From assembly GCF_905187505.1 (NCBI RefSeq), contig NZ_CAJJIC010000002.1, forward strand, positions 1 through 62,345: a stretch of 62,345 bases of DNA. The letters are read 5' to 3'. A program made the position numbers and the translations under genes. Positions 43,937 through 52,718 of the stretch are shown here, piece after piece (position 1 is the stretch's first letter; every line of letters begins with the position of its first letter). Source of the DNA: an uncultured Mailhella sp. GTDB lineage: Bacteria > Desulfobacterota > Desulfovibrionia > Desulfovibrionales > Desulfovibrionaceae. The notes under the pieces are model-generated. The model had not been told where the DNA came from. It saw only the letters and a list, made by a program, of their open reading frames with translations, and did no database searches.

Positions 43937-44071
43937 ATGACTGCAGTTACCTGGCTCATGGCGGCCAACGCCGCGCTCTGGATAGGACTCGGGCTCTATG
44001 CGGCCTTCCTGGCCGCCTCGCAGAAAAGACTTGAACGCCGTCTTTCCCAGTGGGAGGCCGACCATGACTGA
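43937..44071 (+). CDS. ccmD: Small membrane protein CcmD
   Basis: 44 residues, easy to miss: MTAVTWLMAANAALWIG then one membrane helix (to about residue 27) and a basic, charged tail (QKRLERRLSQW). Size, single helix, basic cytoplasmic tail and place directly after ccmC match CcmD, which helps release holo-CcmE. ATG at 43937 follows GGCGAGGAGA. Its end overlaps the next gene by 8 bases. Confidence 0.85.
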   Translation: MTAVTWLMAANAALWIGLGLYAAFLAASQKRLERRLSQWEADHD

Positions 44072-44654
44072 TTCCTCCCGCCGCATCGTTCTCGGCGCGC
44101 TTTCCCTCGGGCTCGCCGCCATGTTCGTTCTTTCCGTGGCCTGGCGCATGGGTGATCATCCGCTCATCCGGCAGAAGGCTCCCGCCTCCGCCATGCAGAA
44201 CGCTTCCGGCGGCGACGCCATGCGCAGCATGATGGAGCAGGGAGCAGACTCCCCGCAGGCACAGGCCATCATGGGGCTCATGCAGAAAATGAAGGACAAC
44301 CCCAACGACGTGGACACGCTTCTGCAGCTCTCGAGCCTGTTTGCCGAACAGGGCAACAACGACGGCGCCAGGGAAATGGCGCAGCGGGCCCTCGTGGCCG
44401 CTCCTTCCGATCACCGTCCGCCCTACCTTCTGGGCGTGCTGCTCTCCCGCGAGGGCAACTGGGCGGAAGCCGCAGCGCAGCTTGAACGCTCCATCTCTCT
44501 CAAGGACGACGCCGCCACCCGCTACAGCCTCGCCGTCATCTACCGCTATCATCTGAAGCAGGAAGACAAGGCCCGCGCCAACTACGAAACGGCGGCGCGC
44601 ATCTGCGAAGATCCGGCTCTTGCCTCCATGATCCGGGCGGAGCTCGACAAATGA
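44064..44654 (+). CDS. TPR-repeat membrane protein, CcmI/NrfG-like
   Basis: 196 residues. One N-terminal membrane helix (IVLGALSLGLAAMFVLSVAW) followed by a periplasmic domain with about three TPR units (DVDTLLQLSSLFAEQGNNDGA, HRPPYLLGVLLSREGNWAEAA, ATRYSLAVIYRYHLKQEDKA). CcmI-type proteins hold apocytochromes during heme attachment. With CcmG and CcmH absent, this may be the only apocytochrome handler here. Overlaps ccmD upstream and mnmE downstream (4 bases). Confidence 0.82.
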   Translation: MTDSSRRIVLGALSLGLAAMFVLSVAWRMGDHPLIRQKAPASAMQNASGGDAMRSMMEQGADSPQAQAIMGLMQKMKDNPNDVDTLLQLSSLFAEQGNNDGAREMAQRALVAAPSDHRPPYLLGVLLSREGNWAEAAAQLERSISLKDDAATRYSLAVIYRYHLKQEDKARANYETAARICEDPALASMIRAELDK

Positions 44655-46066
44655 GCGGTGACGAAAAAAAAGACGTGACCGACACCATTGCGGCCGTGGC
44701 CACGGCTCCCGGAGCCGGCGGCGTGGGCATCATACGTCTTTCCGGCCCTGCGTCGCACGACATTCTTCTGTCCATGTTCCGGCCGTCGAGTCCTTCGTTT
44801 CATGACTTTGCGCCGCGCATGCTGCATCACGGTCATGTGCTCGACGCCGAGGGATGCGAGGCCGACGACGCCCTTGTGGTATTCTTCAAGGGACCGCACT
44901 CCTTTACCGGCGAAGACTGCGCCGAAATTCAGGGACACGGCGGACCGGCCGTGCTCTCCGCACTGCTTGAATCCGCTCTTTCGCGCGGGGCGCGCATGGC
45001 GGAACGCGGAGAGTTCACAAGGCGCGCCTTTCTGAACGGACGCATGGATCTTTCCCAGGCCGAAGCCGTGGCCGAGCTCATCGCCGCGCCCTCGAAGGAA
45101 GGCGTGCACCTTGCCGCGGCCAAGCTGGACGGGCTGCTCGGCCGCAGAGTGGAAGAGCTGCGGGGAAGGCTGGAATACCTGCGTCAGCGCATCTGCCTCG
45201 CCATCGACTTTCCGGACGAGGAAGGAGAATGTCTGCCGCCTCAGGAATTCGACGCCATCACCGAAGAAGTGGCCGCAGGCATACGCGCCCTTCTTGCCGG
45301 ATACGAACGGGCCCGCTGCTGGCGCGAGGGCGCCCTGGTGGTGCTTGCCGGACAGGTGAATGCGGGCAAGTCCAGCCTCATGAACGCCTTTCTCGGCCGA
45401 GAACGCGCCATCGTCACGGAAAAGCCGGGAACCACCCGCGACTATCTGGAAGAAGAAACGTCGCTTTCCGGTCTGCCCGTGCGTCTCGTGGACACCGCAG
45501 GACTTCGCGAGCACAGCGAGGACAGCATAGAGCTTGAAGGCATGCGCCGCGGCAAAGAGCTTGCCAAAAGCGCACGCTGCGTTCTTGTGGTGCTGGACGG
45601 CACGCGCATTTCCTCCGCTTCCGGCGATCCCCTTTCGGTCTTCGACGCGGAAGGCAGGCTTGTGGAGGAACTCGGACCGGAACGCTGCCTCGTCATCTGG
45701 AACAAGGCCGACCTCGTACCGCAGCCCGAAAAGACGACCTCCTTCCACGGCGCGCGTCTCATGAGCGTTTCGGCAAGACGGGGCGAGGGCATCGACGAAC
45801 TTTCCGCCGCCGTGCGCGCGCTCTGCCTCGGAAACGAAACGCCGGAAGAAGGCGACATCGCGCCCAACCTCCGTCAGGCAAGTCAGCTTCGCCGCGCGCT
45901 GCAAGCCCTGGACGAACTCAGGCAGGCCATCGCCCTGTCCGTTCCGCCCGATCTTTGCAGCATTCATCTGGAAACGGCCTGCGCTCACCTTGCCGACATC
46001 ACCGGCCTGAACAGCACGGAAGACACGCTGAACGCCATTTTCTCGAGCTTCTGCATCGGAAAGTGA
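44651..46066 (+). CDS. mnmE: tRNA modification GTPase MnmE
   Basis: 471 residues. Adds the 5-carboxymethylaminomethyl group at wobble uridine with MnmG. N-terminal folate-binding domain (APGAGGVGIIRLSGP), GTPase with G1 GQVNAGKSSLMN, G3 DTAGLRE and G4 NKAD, and the C-terminal FCIGK whose cysteine is required. It starts inside the end of the TPR gene, so it is transcribed with the ccm operon although unrelated in function. Confidence 0.96.
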   Translation: MSGDEKKDVTDTIAAVATAPGAGGVGIIRLSGPASHDILLSMFRPSSPSFHDFAPRMLHHGHVLDAEGCEADDALVVFFKGPHSFTGEDCAEIQGHGGPAVLSALLESALSRGARMAERGEFTRRAFLNGRMDLSQAEAVAELIAAPSKEGVHLAAAKLDGLLGRRVEELRGRLEYLRQRICLAIDFPDEEGECLPPQEFDAITEEVAAGIRALLAGYERARCWREGALVVLAGQVNAGKSSLMNAFLGRERAIVTEKPGTTRDYLEEETSLSGLPVRLVDTAGLREHSEDSIELEGMRRGKELAKSARCVLVVLDGTRISSASGDPLSVFDAEGRLVEELGPERCLVIWNKADLVPQPEKTTSFHGARLMSVSARRGEGIDELSAAVRALCLGNETPEEGDIAPNLRQASQLRRALQALDELRQAIALSVPPDLCSIHLETACAHLADITGLNSTEDTLNAIFSSFCIGK

Positions 46067-46094
46067 GCGGCCGGTCAACTCCTTCATGCCTTAT

Positions 46095-46126
46095 GCGCTG
46101 CCGAAGCTTTTTCGGCAGCGCTTTTT
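46095..46126 (+). terminator. Rho-independent terminator after mnmE
   Basis: GCGCTGCCGAA and TTCGGCAGCGC, 11-bp perfect arms, loop GCTTT, then TTTTT. Ends the ccm-mnmE operon. The remaining 282 bases to 46408 hold no gene that I can support. Confidence 0.94.
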
Positions 46127-46408
46127 CATGGCGCGGCTTCTGCGCCTTTTCACGGAAAAAACGCGACAAGGTCCCGGGGAGCGGCGGCCCCTCTCTCTCC
46201 CCATGCACGTCCCGCAGAACGGAACCTCCCGGCATGTCCGGTCTTTTCCTCCGCCGATGAACAATCGACTCCCGCTCCGTTCTTCGTTCAGCCCCGCCCC
46301 CATCCGAACGAATGCCGCCGTCCCCTTGCGCCCCTTGCCCGGAGCCGGAACGAACGGCTTGCCCGCGGCCGCGTTCCATGCTAGTTCTTGACGAGAAGGT
46401 TATCATTC

Positions 46409-47092
46409 ATGTCCGTCATCACCGCGCCAGCACCACATACTCAGCAAAAGCAGGCCCTCTCGCCTGTCGTTCTTCAGCCGTCCCTGAGCAAGGAGGAAAT
46501 CAATCTTCTTCCTCTTCGCGCGTGGGAAGGTCCCATCGTGCTCGTGCAGACCGAGGAGGCGCTTGCCTCTGCGCTGGAAGACCTGCGGACGGAACACGTG
46601 CTCGGCTTCGACACCGAAACGCGTCCCACCTTCACCAAGGGCAAGACGTGCAGTCCCGCCCTCATCCAGCTTGCCACGGCGGACACGGCCTATCTCATCC
46701 AGCTCACCCGCGTCGCCTTCTGCGACGAGATCGCCGAGCTGCTCGCCTCGCCGCGCGTGCTGAAGGTGGGCGTGGCCATTCACGACGACATGAAGGCCCT
46801 TGCCCGCATCCATCCCTTTCAGGCCGACGGCGTGGTGGACCTTGCAGCCATGGCCCGGGCCCGCGGCATCCAGGCGCAGGGGCTGCGCACCCTCTCCGCC
46901 AATCTTCTGGGATTCCGCATCAGCAAGAGCGCCCAGTGTTCCAACTGGGAAAACCACGAGCTTACGCAGCAGCAGATAAAATATGCCGCCACCGACGCCT
47001 GGGTGGGGCGGGAGCTCTATTTTCATATGCTGCGTCAGAGCGCCAGCGCACCGCGTCCCGTCCGCAGACGGAGCAGGAAAGCCGGTTCCTGA
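46409..47092 (+). CDS. 3'-5' exonuclease domain protein (RNase D/WRN-like)
   Basis: 227 residues. DEDDy-type exonuclease: Exo I VLGFDTETRPTF, Exo II in KVGVAIHDDMKAL, Exo III KYAATDAWVGRELY (YxxxD-type). There is no HRDC domain, so it is shorter than RNase D and resembles the stand-alone WRN-exonuclease-like proteins. Probably processes structured RNA or DNA ends; substrate unknown. ATG at 46409 has GAAGG nine bases upstream. The basic tail (RPVRRRSRKAGS) may bind nucleic acid. Confidence 0.88.
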   Translation: MSVITAPAPHTQQKQALSPVVLQPSLSKEEINLLPLRAWEGPIVLVQTEEALASALEDLRTEHVLGFDTETRPTFTKGKTCSPALIQLATADTAYLIQLTRVAFCDEIAELLASPRVLKVGVAIHDDMKALARIHPFQADGVVDLAAMARARGIQAQGLRTLSANLLGFRISKSAQCSNWENHELTQQQIKYAATDAWVGRELYFHMLRQSASAPRPVRRRSRKAGS

Positions 47093-47342
47093 CGCCTTTC
47101 CTTCTCTTTTCCGTGTTCCTCCGACCGCAGGCGGCAGCGACAATCGACGCTCTTCGCTCCGAAAAAACTCCCTTCGCCGCCGGATAGAGCGGTTTCGTGA
47201 CGCCTTTTTCGAGCCGCACCCGCAAAAATGAGGCCTCCCGACGAAGAAGCCTTCTGGCGGAGCCTCTTCTTGACTTCCTGAAAATTCGCCGGAAAATACT
47301 TCCGGACACTGTGCCGCGCCGTCACCTCAGCCGGGGAACCCC

Positions 47343-49478
47343 ATGAACGATTCAGCCAGAAAAACGATACGTCTTCTTCCTCCCGAACTTTCCAACCAGA
47401 TCGCCGCGGGCGAAGTGGTGGAACGACCGGCCAGCGTGGTCAAGGAGCTTGTGGAAAACAGCCTGGACGCCGGGGCTTCCAGCGTTCTCGTGGAGCTTGA
47501 AAACGGCGGCCAGACGCTCATCCGCGTAACCGACGACGGCCGGGGAATGCCCGGAGACCAGCTCGAACTGGCCGTGACCCGTCATGCCACCAGCAAGATC
47601 GCCGACATAGGCGATCTCATGAACATACGCTCCTACGGTTTCCGCGGCGAGGCGCTGCCCAGCATCGCGTCCGTGTCGCGCTTCCGCATGATCTCCGCCC
47701 CTCTGGAAGACGACGGTTCCACAGGCGATGCCCACTGCATCAGCGTGCTCTACGGCACCATAAAGGGCGTCTCTCCTGCGGCCCTCAATCACGGCACCGT
47801 GGTCGAGGTCTCAGAACTTTTCTCCAACGTTCCCGCCCGGCTGAAATTCCTTAAAAGTCCGGCCACGGAACAGAAGAAGACCCTGGAACTCTTTACGCGA
47901 ATGGCGCTCGCAAGAACGGACGCCTCCTTCACGCTCAAGGCCGGTACCCGGGAAATCGCGCGCTTTGAGGCAGGGCAGACGCTTGCGCGCCGCATGGCGC
48001 TGCTCTGGCCGCCCGCCATCGTGGACGCGCTTCGCCCCTTCGACGTCACCACGGGCGGCATGCGTCTTCACGGCCTCACCTCCGACCCCCGCTCATCGCA
48101 GCCGCGCGCCGACAGGATGCTCTTTTTCGTCAACGGTCGCGCCGTGAACGACCGACTGCTCATGCGGGCCGTGCGTCAGGTGTATCAGGGAAGGCTCACC
48201 AGCCGGGACTACCCGCAGACCGTGCTTTTCCTCGACATGCCGCCGGAAGAGGTGGACGTGAACGTTCATCCCGCCAAAAACGAAGTGCGCTTCCGCGATG
48301 AACAGGCGGTGTTCTCCGCGGTGCTGCGCGCCGTCGGCAGCGCGCTTGCGGGCGTGCCTCTGGCCTCGGAGCGCTTTGCGGAGCACAGGGCGGAGGCGAC
48401 GGAACACGACGCCGTCTCCAGGTCCAACAGAGAACGCCCCGTTCATCCGCTGGGATTCTGGGGCGAGGCAGACGCCGTACGCGTCATGGCGAAGCCCCAA
48501 AAAATGCCGGCTCCCCTGCCGTCCGACCGGGATGACGACTTTTCCCCGGCAGGCCTGCGCGAACGCAGCACGCCGGAACGCGACTTCTTCACCGGACGTC
48601 CCAATCCGGACCATCCCCGCGAAACGTCCGGCCACGCCGTGCATTCTCCCCGGCCTTCGAACATTCCTCCCCTGCCGGATCACAGGGAAAGCGACTTCGA
48701 CGAAGGGCAGGGAAAAATGCGCTCCGTCATGCCGGAAGAAGACTTCCTTCCCGAAGCCGACGCACCGGCTTCGAAGATCACCGCTCCCGCCGCGGCGGCT
48801 CCCGAAGAAACGGATGCCGCTCCGACTTCCGAAGCGCCGTCCGTCCCTGAGCCGAAAAGGACTCCCGAATCCCTCGAACTGCCCATGCCGGAGAAAAAAA
48901 ACGATGCGCCCGTCGAGGATTCTCCCCTGCGCGGCTTCCGCTATCTCGGCCAGGTCGCCAGAACCTACCTCGTGCTCTCTCAGAACGACGACACGCTGCT
49001 TCTGCTCGATCAGCACGCCATGCACGAACGCATTTTCTACGAAAAATTCCGTTCGGGCGGTTCACGCGGCGTGGCGCAGCCTCTTCTCGTGCCTCTGGAA
49101 ATGGATCTCCATCCCGCGGAGGCGGAAAGACTGCTGGAACTCAAGGACACGCTGCTTCGTCTCGGTTTTGAAACGTCCTGCCGGGGACGACGCTGCCTTG
49201 TGCAGAGCATTCCCCCGGAAATGGATCGTTCCGAGGCCTCCGCGTTTCTGCGCGAGGCGCTCTCCGGCCGCGTGGACGATCTGGAAGGAACCTGGATTCA
49301 TCACGCCTGCGCCACGGCCATACGCGCAGGCCAGCACCTCACGAGAGACGACGCCATGACTCTTGTGCGCCAGTGGCTTCGCACCGAATCGCCGGATTTC
49401 TGCCCGCACGGTCGTCCCTGCGCCGTCACGCTGGAAAAGGCGGATCTCGAAAAGCTGTTCAAGCGCAGACAGGCCTGA
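47343..49478 (+). CDS. mutL: DNA mismatch repair protein MutL, endonuclease type
   Basis: 711 residues. N-terminal GHKL ATPase with ENSLDAG, DDGRGM and GFRGEAL; a long proline- and acid-rich linker (about 345-535); and a C-terminal dimerisation/endonuclease domain. DQHAMHERIFYE at residue 556 fits the metal-binding DQHAxxExxxxE motif, with ACATAIRAGQ and CPHGRP completing the site. Such MutL proteins nick DNA themselves and occur where MutH is absent. mutS is not in the window. The 250-base gap before it (47093-47342) shows nothing convincing. Confidence 0.96.
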   Translation: MNDSARKTIRLLPPELSNQIAAGEVVERPASVVKELVENSLDAGASSVLVELENGGQTLIRVTDDGRGMPGDQLELAVTRHATSKIADIGDLMNIRSYGFRGEALPSIASVSRFRMISAPLEDDGSTGDAHCISVLYGTIKGVSPAALNHGTVVEVSELFSNVPARLKFLKSPATEQKKTLELFTRMALARTDASFTLKAGTREIARFEAGQTLARRMALLWPPAIVDALRPFDVTTGGMRLHGLTSDPRSSQPRADRMLFFVNGRAVNDRLLMRAVRQVYQGRLTSRDYPQTVLFLDMPPEEVDVNVHPAKNEVRFRDEQAVFSAVLRAVGSALAGVPLASERFAEHRAEATEHDAVSRSNRERPVHPLGFWGEADAVRVMAKPQKMPAPLPSDRDDDFSPAGLRERSTPERDFFTGRPNPDHPRETSGHAVHSPRPSNIPPLPDHRESDFDEGQGKMRSVMPEEDFLPEADAPASKITAPAAAAPEETDAAPTSEAPSVPEPKRTPESLELPMPEKKNDAPVEDSPLRGFRYLGQVARTYLVLSQNDDTLLLLDQHAMHERIFYEKFRSGGSRGVAQPLLVPLEMDLHPAEAERLLELKDTLLRLGFETSCRGRRCLVQSIPPEMDRSEASAFLREALSGRVDDLEGTWIHHACATAIRAGQHLTRDDAMTLVRQWLRTESPDFCPHGRPCAVTLEKADLEKLFKRRQA

Positions 49479-49898
49479 CGAAGCGGAATTCCTGCGGCAT
49501 CAGCGAACGGGCCGTCGAAATGTCGGACTTTCCCTGCGTCGGCTCCGAAGGAGAGCGGGCCGACGCAGAGCCACCGGCGCCTTGCGCGAGAGCTCTCCCC
49601 CTTCACGGACAAATGCGCTCATTATACTCCTCTTCACAATCCTTGTTCAGAAAGCACATAACACTTCATTAAGTATAGATATTTTTAATTTTTTGTCTGC
49701 TTCGGCAATTCTGTCGACGCCCGGGGCTTCATCAGACGTCCCCCTCTTCTCCGCCATGCCGGAAAGAGCGGATGCCGCAGGGAAAACATACGGCGCCTTC
49801 TGCTTCTGAAGCGCGGATTTTTCTGCATTTAATGGCAATTCTGCAAGAGATCCCAAAAATTTATGCTGATAAAATGAGAAAAAAATACCAAATACGCA

Positions 49899-49927
49899 TT
49901 GACTTGCTTTTCCCGTTGGTGCATAGC
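49899..49927 (+). promoter_or_regulatory. Predicted promoter of the RRM protein gene
   Basis: TTGACT, a 17-base spacer and CATAGC. The -35 is good (5 of 6), the -10 is weak, but the upstream AT-rich stretch supports a strong promoter. Confidence 0.45.
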
Positions 49928-49942
49928 TGATAGACAGGAGAG

Positions 49943-49977
49943 ACACTCTGGGCAATCGGTTTGCCGGAGCAGGGTGT
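49943..49977 (+). promoter_or_regulatory. Structured mRNA leader of the RRM protein gene
   Basis: Outer stem ACACTCTG/CAGGGTGT (8 bp with one G-U), inner stem GGCAA-TCGGT-TTGCC, and an unpaired GGAG on the 3' side. It ends 34 bases before the ATG and may be an autoregulatory or cold-responsive element. Confidence 0.45.
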
Positions 49978-50011
49978 GGGTTTTAGATTTCTTTTGTGTG
50001 AGGTTTTTCTC

Positions 50012-50275
50012 ATGGCCAAGTCTATTTATGTCGGGAATCTTCCCTGGTCCGCCACCGAAGAGCAGGTTCAGAATCTTTTTGCCGCCTACGGCAACGTGCT
50101 CTCCGTGAAGCTGGTGAGCGACCGTGAAACGGGGCGTGCCCGTGGTTTTGGTTTTGTCGAGATGGAAGATCCCGCCGCTGCCGCTGCCATTGAAGCTCTG
50201 GACAACACCAACTTCGGCGGCCGCACCCTGCGCGTGAACGAAGCGAAGCCCCGTGCTCCCCGCCCCCGCTACTAG
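50012..50275 (+). CDS. RRM-domain RNA-binding protein
   Basis: 87 residues, a single RNA recognition motif. RNP2 is IYVGNL (5-10) and RNP1 is RGFGFVEM (44-51); the C-terminal tail is short and basic (KPRAPRPRY). Such small bacterial RRM proteins are common in cyanobacteria and delta-proteobacteria and often respond to cold or stress. ATG at 50012 follows TGAGG. Single gene with a promoter, structured leader and terminator, suggesting high and regulated expression. Confidence 0.95.
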   Translation: MAKSIYVGNLPWSATEEQVQNLFAAYGNVLSVKLVSDRETGRARGFGFVEMEDPAAAAAIEALDNTNFGGRTLRVNEAKPRAPRPRY

Positions 50276-50305
50276 TCACTGAGGCTGCCAGGTCAGCCTT
50301 TTTCC

Positions 50306-50328
50306 GCCCCGGCTTGCCGGGGTCTTTT
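50306..50328 (+). terminator. Rho-independent terminator after the RRM gene
   Basis: CCCCGGC and GCCGGGG around a short loop, followed by TCTTTT. Confidence 0.85.
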
Positions 50329-50397
50329 ATTTAACGCACGAAGGAGAGGTGAATACCTTCCGGGCCTTTGCCGGCAAGGCTGCGACGTGTTCTTAAC

Positions 50398-50425
50398 TGG
50401 ACATTCCCCGCAAGCTGGTTATGAT
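50398..50425 (+). promoter_or_regulatory. Sigma-70 promoter of the glycine-zipper lipoprotein gene
   Basis: TGGACA, a 16-base spacer and TATGAT, each box matching five of six consensus positions. It ends 43 bases before the ATG. Confidence 0.6.
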
Positions 50426-50468
50426 GGAAGCACTCTTGTTTCCACCTTGTCTTTACAGGAGACCCCTT

Positions 50469-50957
50469 ATGCCTTTTCGTAAATCGTCAGCCCTTGTTCT
50501 GGCCGCAGTCATGGCCATCGCCCTGCCCGCTCTTCCGGGTTGCGGGCCGCAGCTCGGCGGTTACGACTACAATGCCGGAGAAGCCCGTCAGTCCTTCACC
50601 GTGTACCGGGCCACGGCCACGGAAGTGAGGGAAGTGAACATCAACAGCAATTCCAGTTCCCGGCAGACGGCCGGGGCACTTGTGGGCGCCATCGCCGGCG
50701 GCGTCATCGGCAGCACCATAGGCAGCGGCTCCGGCCGCACTCTGGCCACCGTGGGCGGCGCACTTCTGGGCGGCGCGGCCGGGGCAGGAGCGGGAGATCT
50801 CACGTCCCATCAGACCGGCCTTCAGATCACCGTGCGCTACGACAACGGCAGCGAAGAAGTCATCGTTCAGGGCAAGGACCCCTACATCACTCCCGGACAG
50901 CGCGTGCGCATCGTCGTGGGGGCCAACGGCACCCGTCGCGTCGAACCTGAATACTGA
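50469..50957 (+). CDS. Glycine-zipper 2TM lipoprotein (SlyB/Pcp-like)
   Basis: 162 residues. Signal with lipobox LPGC, lipidated cysteine at 25. The centre (about 68-110) is a glycine zipper (GALVGAIAGGVIGSTIGSG, then GGALLGGAAGAGAGD) expected to insert in the membrane; the C-terminus is a beta-rich domain (QITVRYDNGSEEVIVQGKD). SlyB-type outer-membrane lipoproteins protect envelope integrity. ATG at 50469 was chosen for the signal peptide and the CAGGAG before it. Confidence 0.88.
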   Translation: MPFRKSSALVLAAVMAIALPALPGCGPQLGGYDYNAGEARQSFTVYRATATEVREVNINSNSSSRQTAGALVGAIAGGVIGSTIGSGSGRTLATVGGALLGGAAGAGAGDLTSHQTGLQITVRYDNGSEEVIVQGKDPYITPGQRVRIVVGANGTRRVEPEY

Positions 50958-51016
50958 TCCTCCGCAGGATCCATGTTTACCCTTTTCAGCAACACTATCT
51001 ACTCTGGGAGGACCAG

Positions 51017-51571
51017 ATGCTTGATCCGAAACAGTGCGTTCTTTTCAGCGGCGGCGCGGCCGGCGCGGAACAGTTCTTTGGCGCTCAGGCCGAAGCCTGG
51101 GGCATCGAAGAGGTCAACTACAGCTTTGAAGGCCATCAGATAGAGCGCACGCGCGGCGTTCGCGTGCTCACTCAGGACGAACTGGCGCTCAAGGACGTCA
51201 GCATGACCTATGTTTCCCGCCTCATGGGCCGCGAGTACACCCGCGCTCCCCTGTTCCGCAAAGTCCTCCAGTCCATCTGCTGGCAGGTGAGCAGCGGCAG
51301 CGAAGTGCTGGTCGTCGGTGAAATTCAGGACGACAAGACCGTCAAGGGCGGCACGGGCTGGGGCGCCGAATTCGCCAAGCTGTGCAACAAGCCTCTGCTG
51401 GTCTTCGACCAGAAGCGCGACGCCTGGTTCCGCTGGATCAACGACGACTGGGTGAAGAAGGAAAATCCCATCATCAAGCATTCCCGCTTCACCGCCACCG
51501 GCACCCGCTTCCTCGAAGCCAACGGCCGCCGCGCCATCGTGGAACTCTACGCCCGTTCCTTCAACCGCTAG
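51017..51571 (+). CDS. Unknown Rossmann-like (possibly SLOG-fold) protein
   Basis: 184 residues, soluble. It starts CVLFSGGAAGAEQFFG, a glycine-rich nucleotide-binding type turn, and has GGTGWGAEFAKLCNKPLLVFDQ near 115-136, which resembles the GGT-turn and KPvyVFD strand of SLOG/YpsA-like nucleotide-binding proteins. No catalytic motif is certain. A putative tryptophan-rich segment (DAWFRWINDDWVKKE) follows. AGGAC upstream of ATG. Lies after the lipoprotein gene by 59 bases. Confidence 0.7.
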   Translation: MLDPKQCVLFSGGAAGAEQFFGAQAEAWGIEEVNYSFEGHQIERTRGVRVLTQDELALKDVSMTYVSRLMGREYTRAPLFRKVLQSICWQVSSGSEVLVVGEIQDDKTVKGGTGWGAEFAKLCNKPLLVFDQKRDAWFRWINDDWVKKENPIIKHSRFTATGTRFLEANGRRAIVELYARSFNR

Positions 51572-51679
51572 CGAGCAGCCCGAAGCCTCTGCCTTTCCGT
51601 CCGGAGTTCCGCATGATGCCGGTTCCCTGACGGAGCAGTCTCCCGCTCGTTTCCGCGGGCCACAGTCTTTGTCTTTTGC

Positions 51680-51715
51680 AGTCCGCTCTTCCGCCGTCAG
51701 ACGGGGGAGCGGACT
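51680..51715 (+). other. Strong hairpin upstream of rarD
   Basis: AGTCCGCTC and GAGCGGACT (9 bp) around an inner CCGTC/GACGG stem. No T tract. May end the preceding gene or act in the rarD leader. Confidence 0.45.
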
Positions 51716-51794
51716 TGCTGATTGCAGCGAAGCCGCAGCCGCCGCGCGGGGCGTCTTCTTCCTCTCTTCCGGGCGTCCGCTCTCCCTCTCCGCC

Positions 51795-52718
51795 ATGATG
51801 CATCCACACCTGCCCTCCCTCCTGCCCAAAGAGTGTTCCGGCTCCTGCGCCGGTACCGGAGCGGGACTTTTCGCCCACCTGCTCTGGGGCGTCGCCGTAC
51901 TTTTCTGGCCGCTGCTCGGCGGTCTGAATCCCATTTCCATCATGTCGCACCGCATGATATGGACCGTGGTTTTCCTCGGTCTCGTGCTTCTCGCGACCCG
52001 TCAGCTCCATGCGGTCAGAACGGCGCTCGAAAACAAAAGGCTTCTGCTGCCGCTTTTCGCCGCCGCGCTGCTGCTCGGTCTCAACTGGAGCGTCTATCTG
52101 CTGGCCGTCACAAGCGGCCGCATCGTGGAGTCTTCGCTCGGCTATTTCATCACGCCCCTTCTCAACGTGCTCATGGGGCGGCTTTTCCTCGGCGAAACGC
52201 TCTCTCGCCCGCAGGCTGCGGCCATCGCTCTGGCCTTCGTGGGCGTGGCGGCCAGCATCCTCGCCTACGGACACATTCCCTGGATCGGATTCATTCTCGC
52301 GCTCTCCTTCGCCCTGTACGGCTATGTGCAGAAGACTCTTCGCATGGCTTCGGCCCCCAGCCTCTTCCTTCAGGCCCTCATGCTCATGCCCGCCGCGCTG
52401 CTCTGGCTCGGTTTCACGGAGCCGGGTTTCGGCATCATGGGATACGGCCCGCTGCGGCCGGTGCTTCTCATCTGCACCATCGCCTTCACGGGGCTTCCGC
52501 TTCTCATGTTCGGCTATGCCGCGCGCCGCGTCACTCTGGCCACCATCGGCATACTTCAGTACGTCAGCCCTTCCATATCCTTCCTTCTGGCCATCACCGT
52601 GCTCGGTGAAAGCATGAAGCCTTCCGACATGATATCCTTCCCCGTCATCTGGCTGGCTCTTGTCATCTACACCTGGGACGCGCTACACCATCTGCGCACC
52701 TTCAAGGAGAAATCATGA
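51795..52718 (+). CDS. rarD: EamA-family transporter RarD
   Basis: 307 residues, ten hydrophobic segments in two EamA repeats. GLFAHLLWGVAVLFWPLL, HRMIWTVVFL and LNWSVYLLAVTSGRIVESSLGYFITPL are diagnostic of RarD, a permease once linked to chloramphenicol resistance; true substrate unknown. Start at 51795 (a second ATG follows at 51798). The stop overlaps ispG by 4 bases. Confidence 0.9.
   Translation: MMHPHLPSLLPKECSGSCAGTGAGLFAHLLWGVAVLFWPLLGGLNPISIMSHRMIWTVVFLGLVLLATRQLHAVRTALENKRLLLPLFAAALLLGLNWSVYLLAVTSGRIVESSLGYFITPLLNVLMGRLFLGETLSRPQAAAIALAFVGVAASILAYGHIPWIGFILALSFALYGYVQKTLRMASAPSLFLQALMLMPAALLWLGFTEPGFGIMGYGPLRPVLLICTIAFTGLPLLMFGYAARRVTLATIGILQYVSPSISFLLAITVLGESMKPSDMISFPVIWLALVIYTWDALHHLRTFKEKS

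Larger units (their letters stand above)
49479..50011. other. Gap between mutL and the RNA-binding protein, no gene
   Basis: 533 bases. A hairpin with 10-bp perfect arms CTGCGTCGGC/GCCGACGCAG lies at 49534-49568 soon after mutL (terminator-like, no T tract). From about 49620 to 49925 the sequence is AT-rich and non-coding. A promoter (49899-49927) and a structured leader (49943-49977) precede the RRM gene. Confidence 0.5.
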
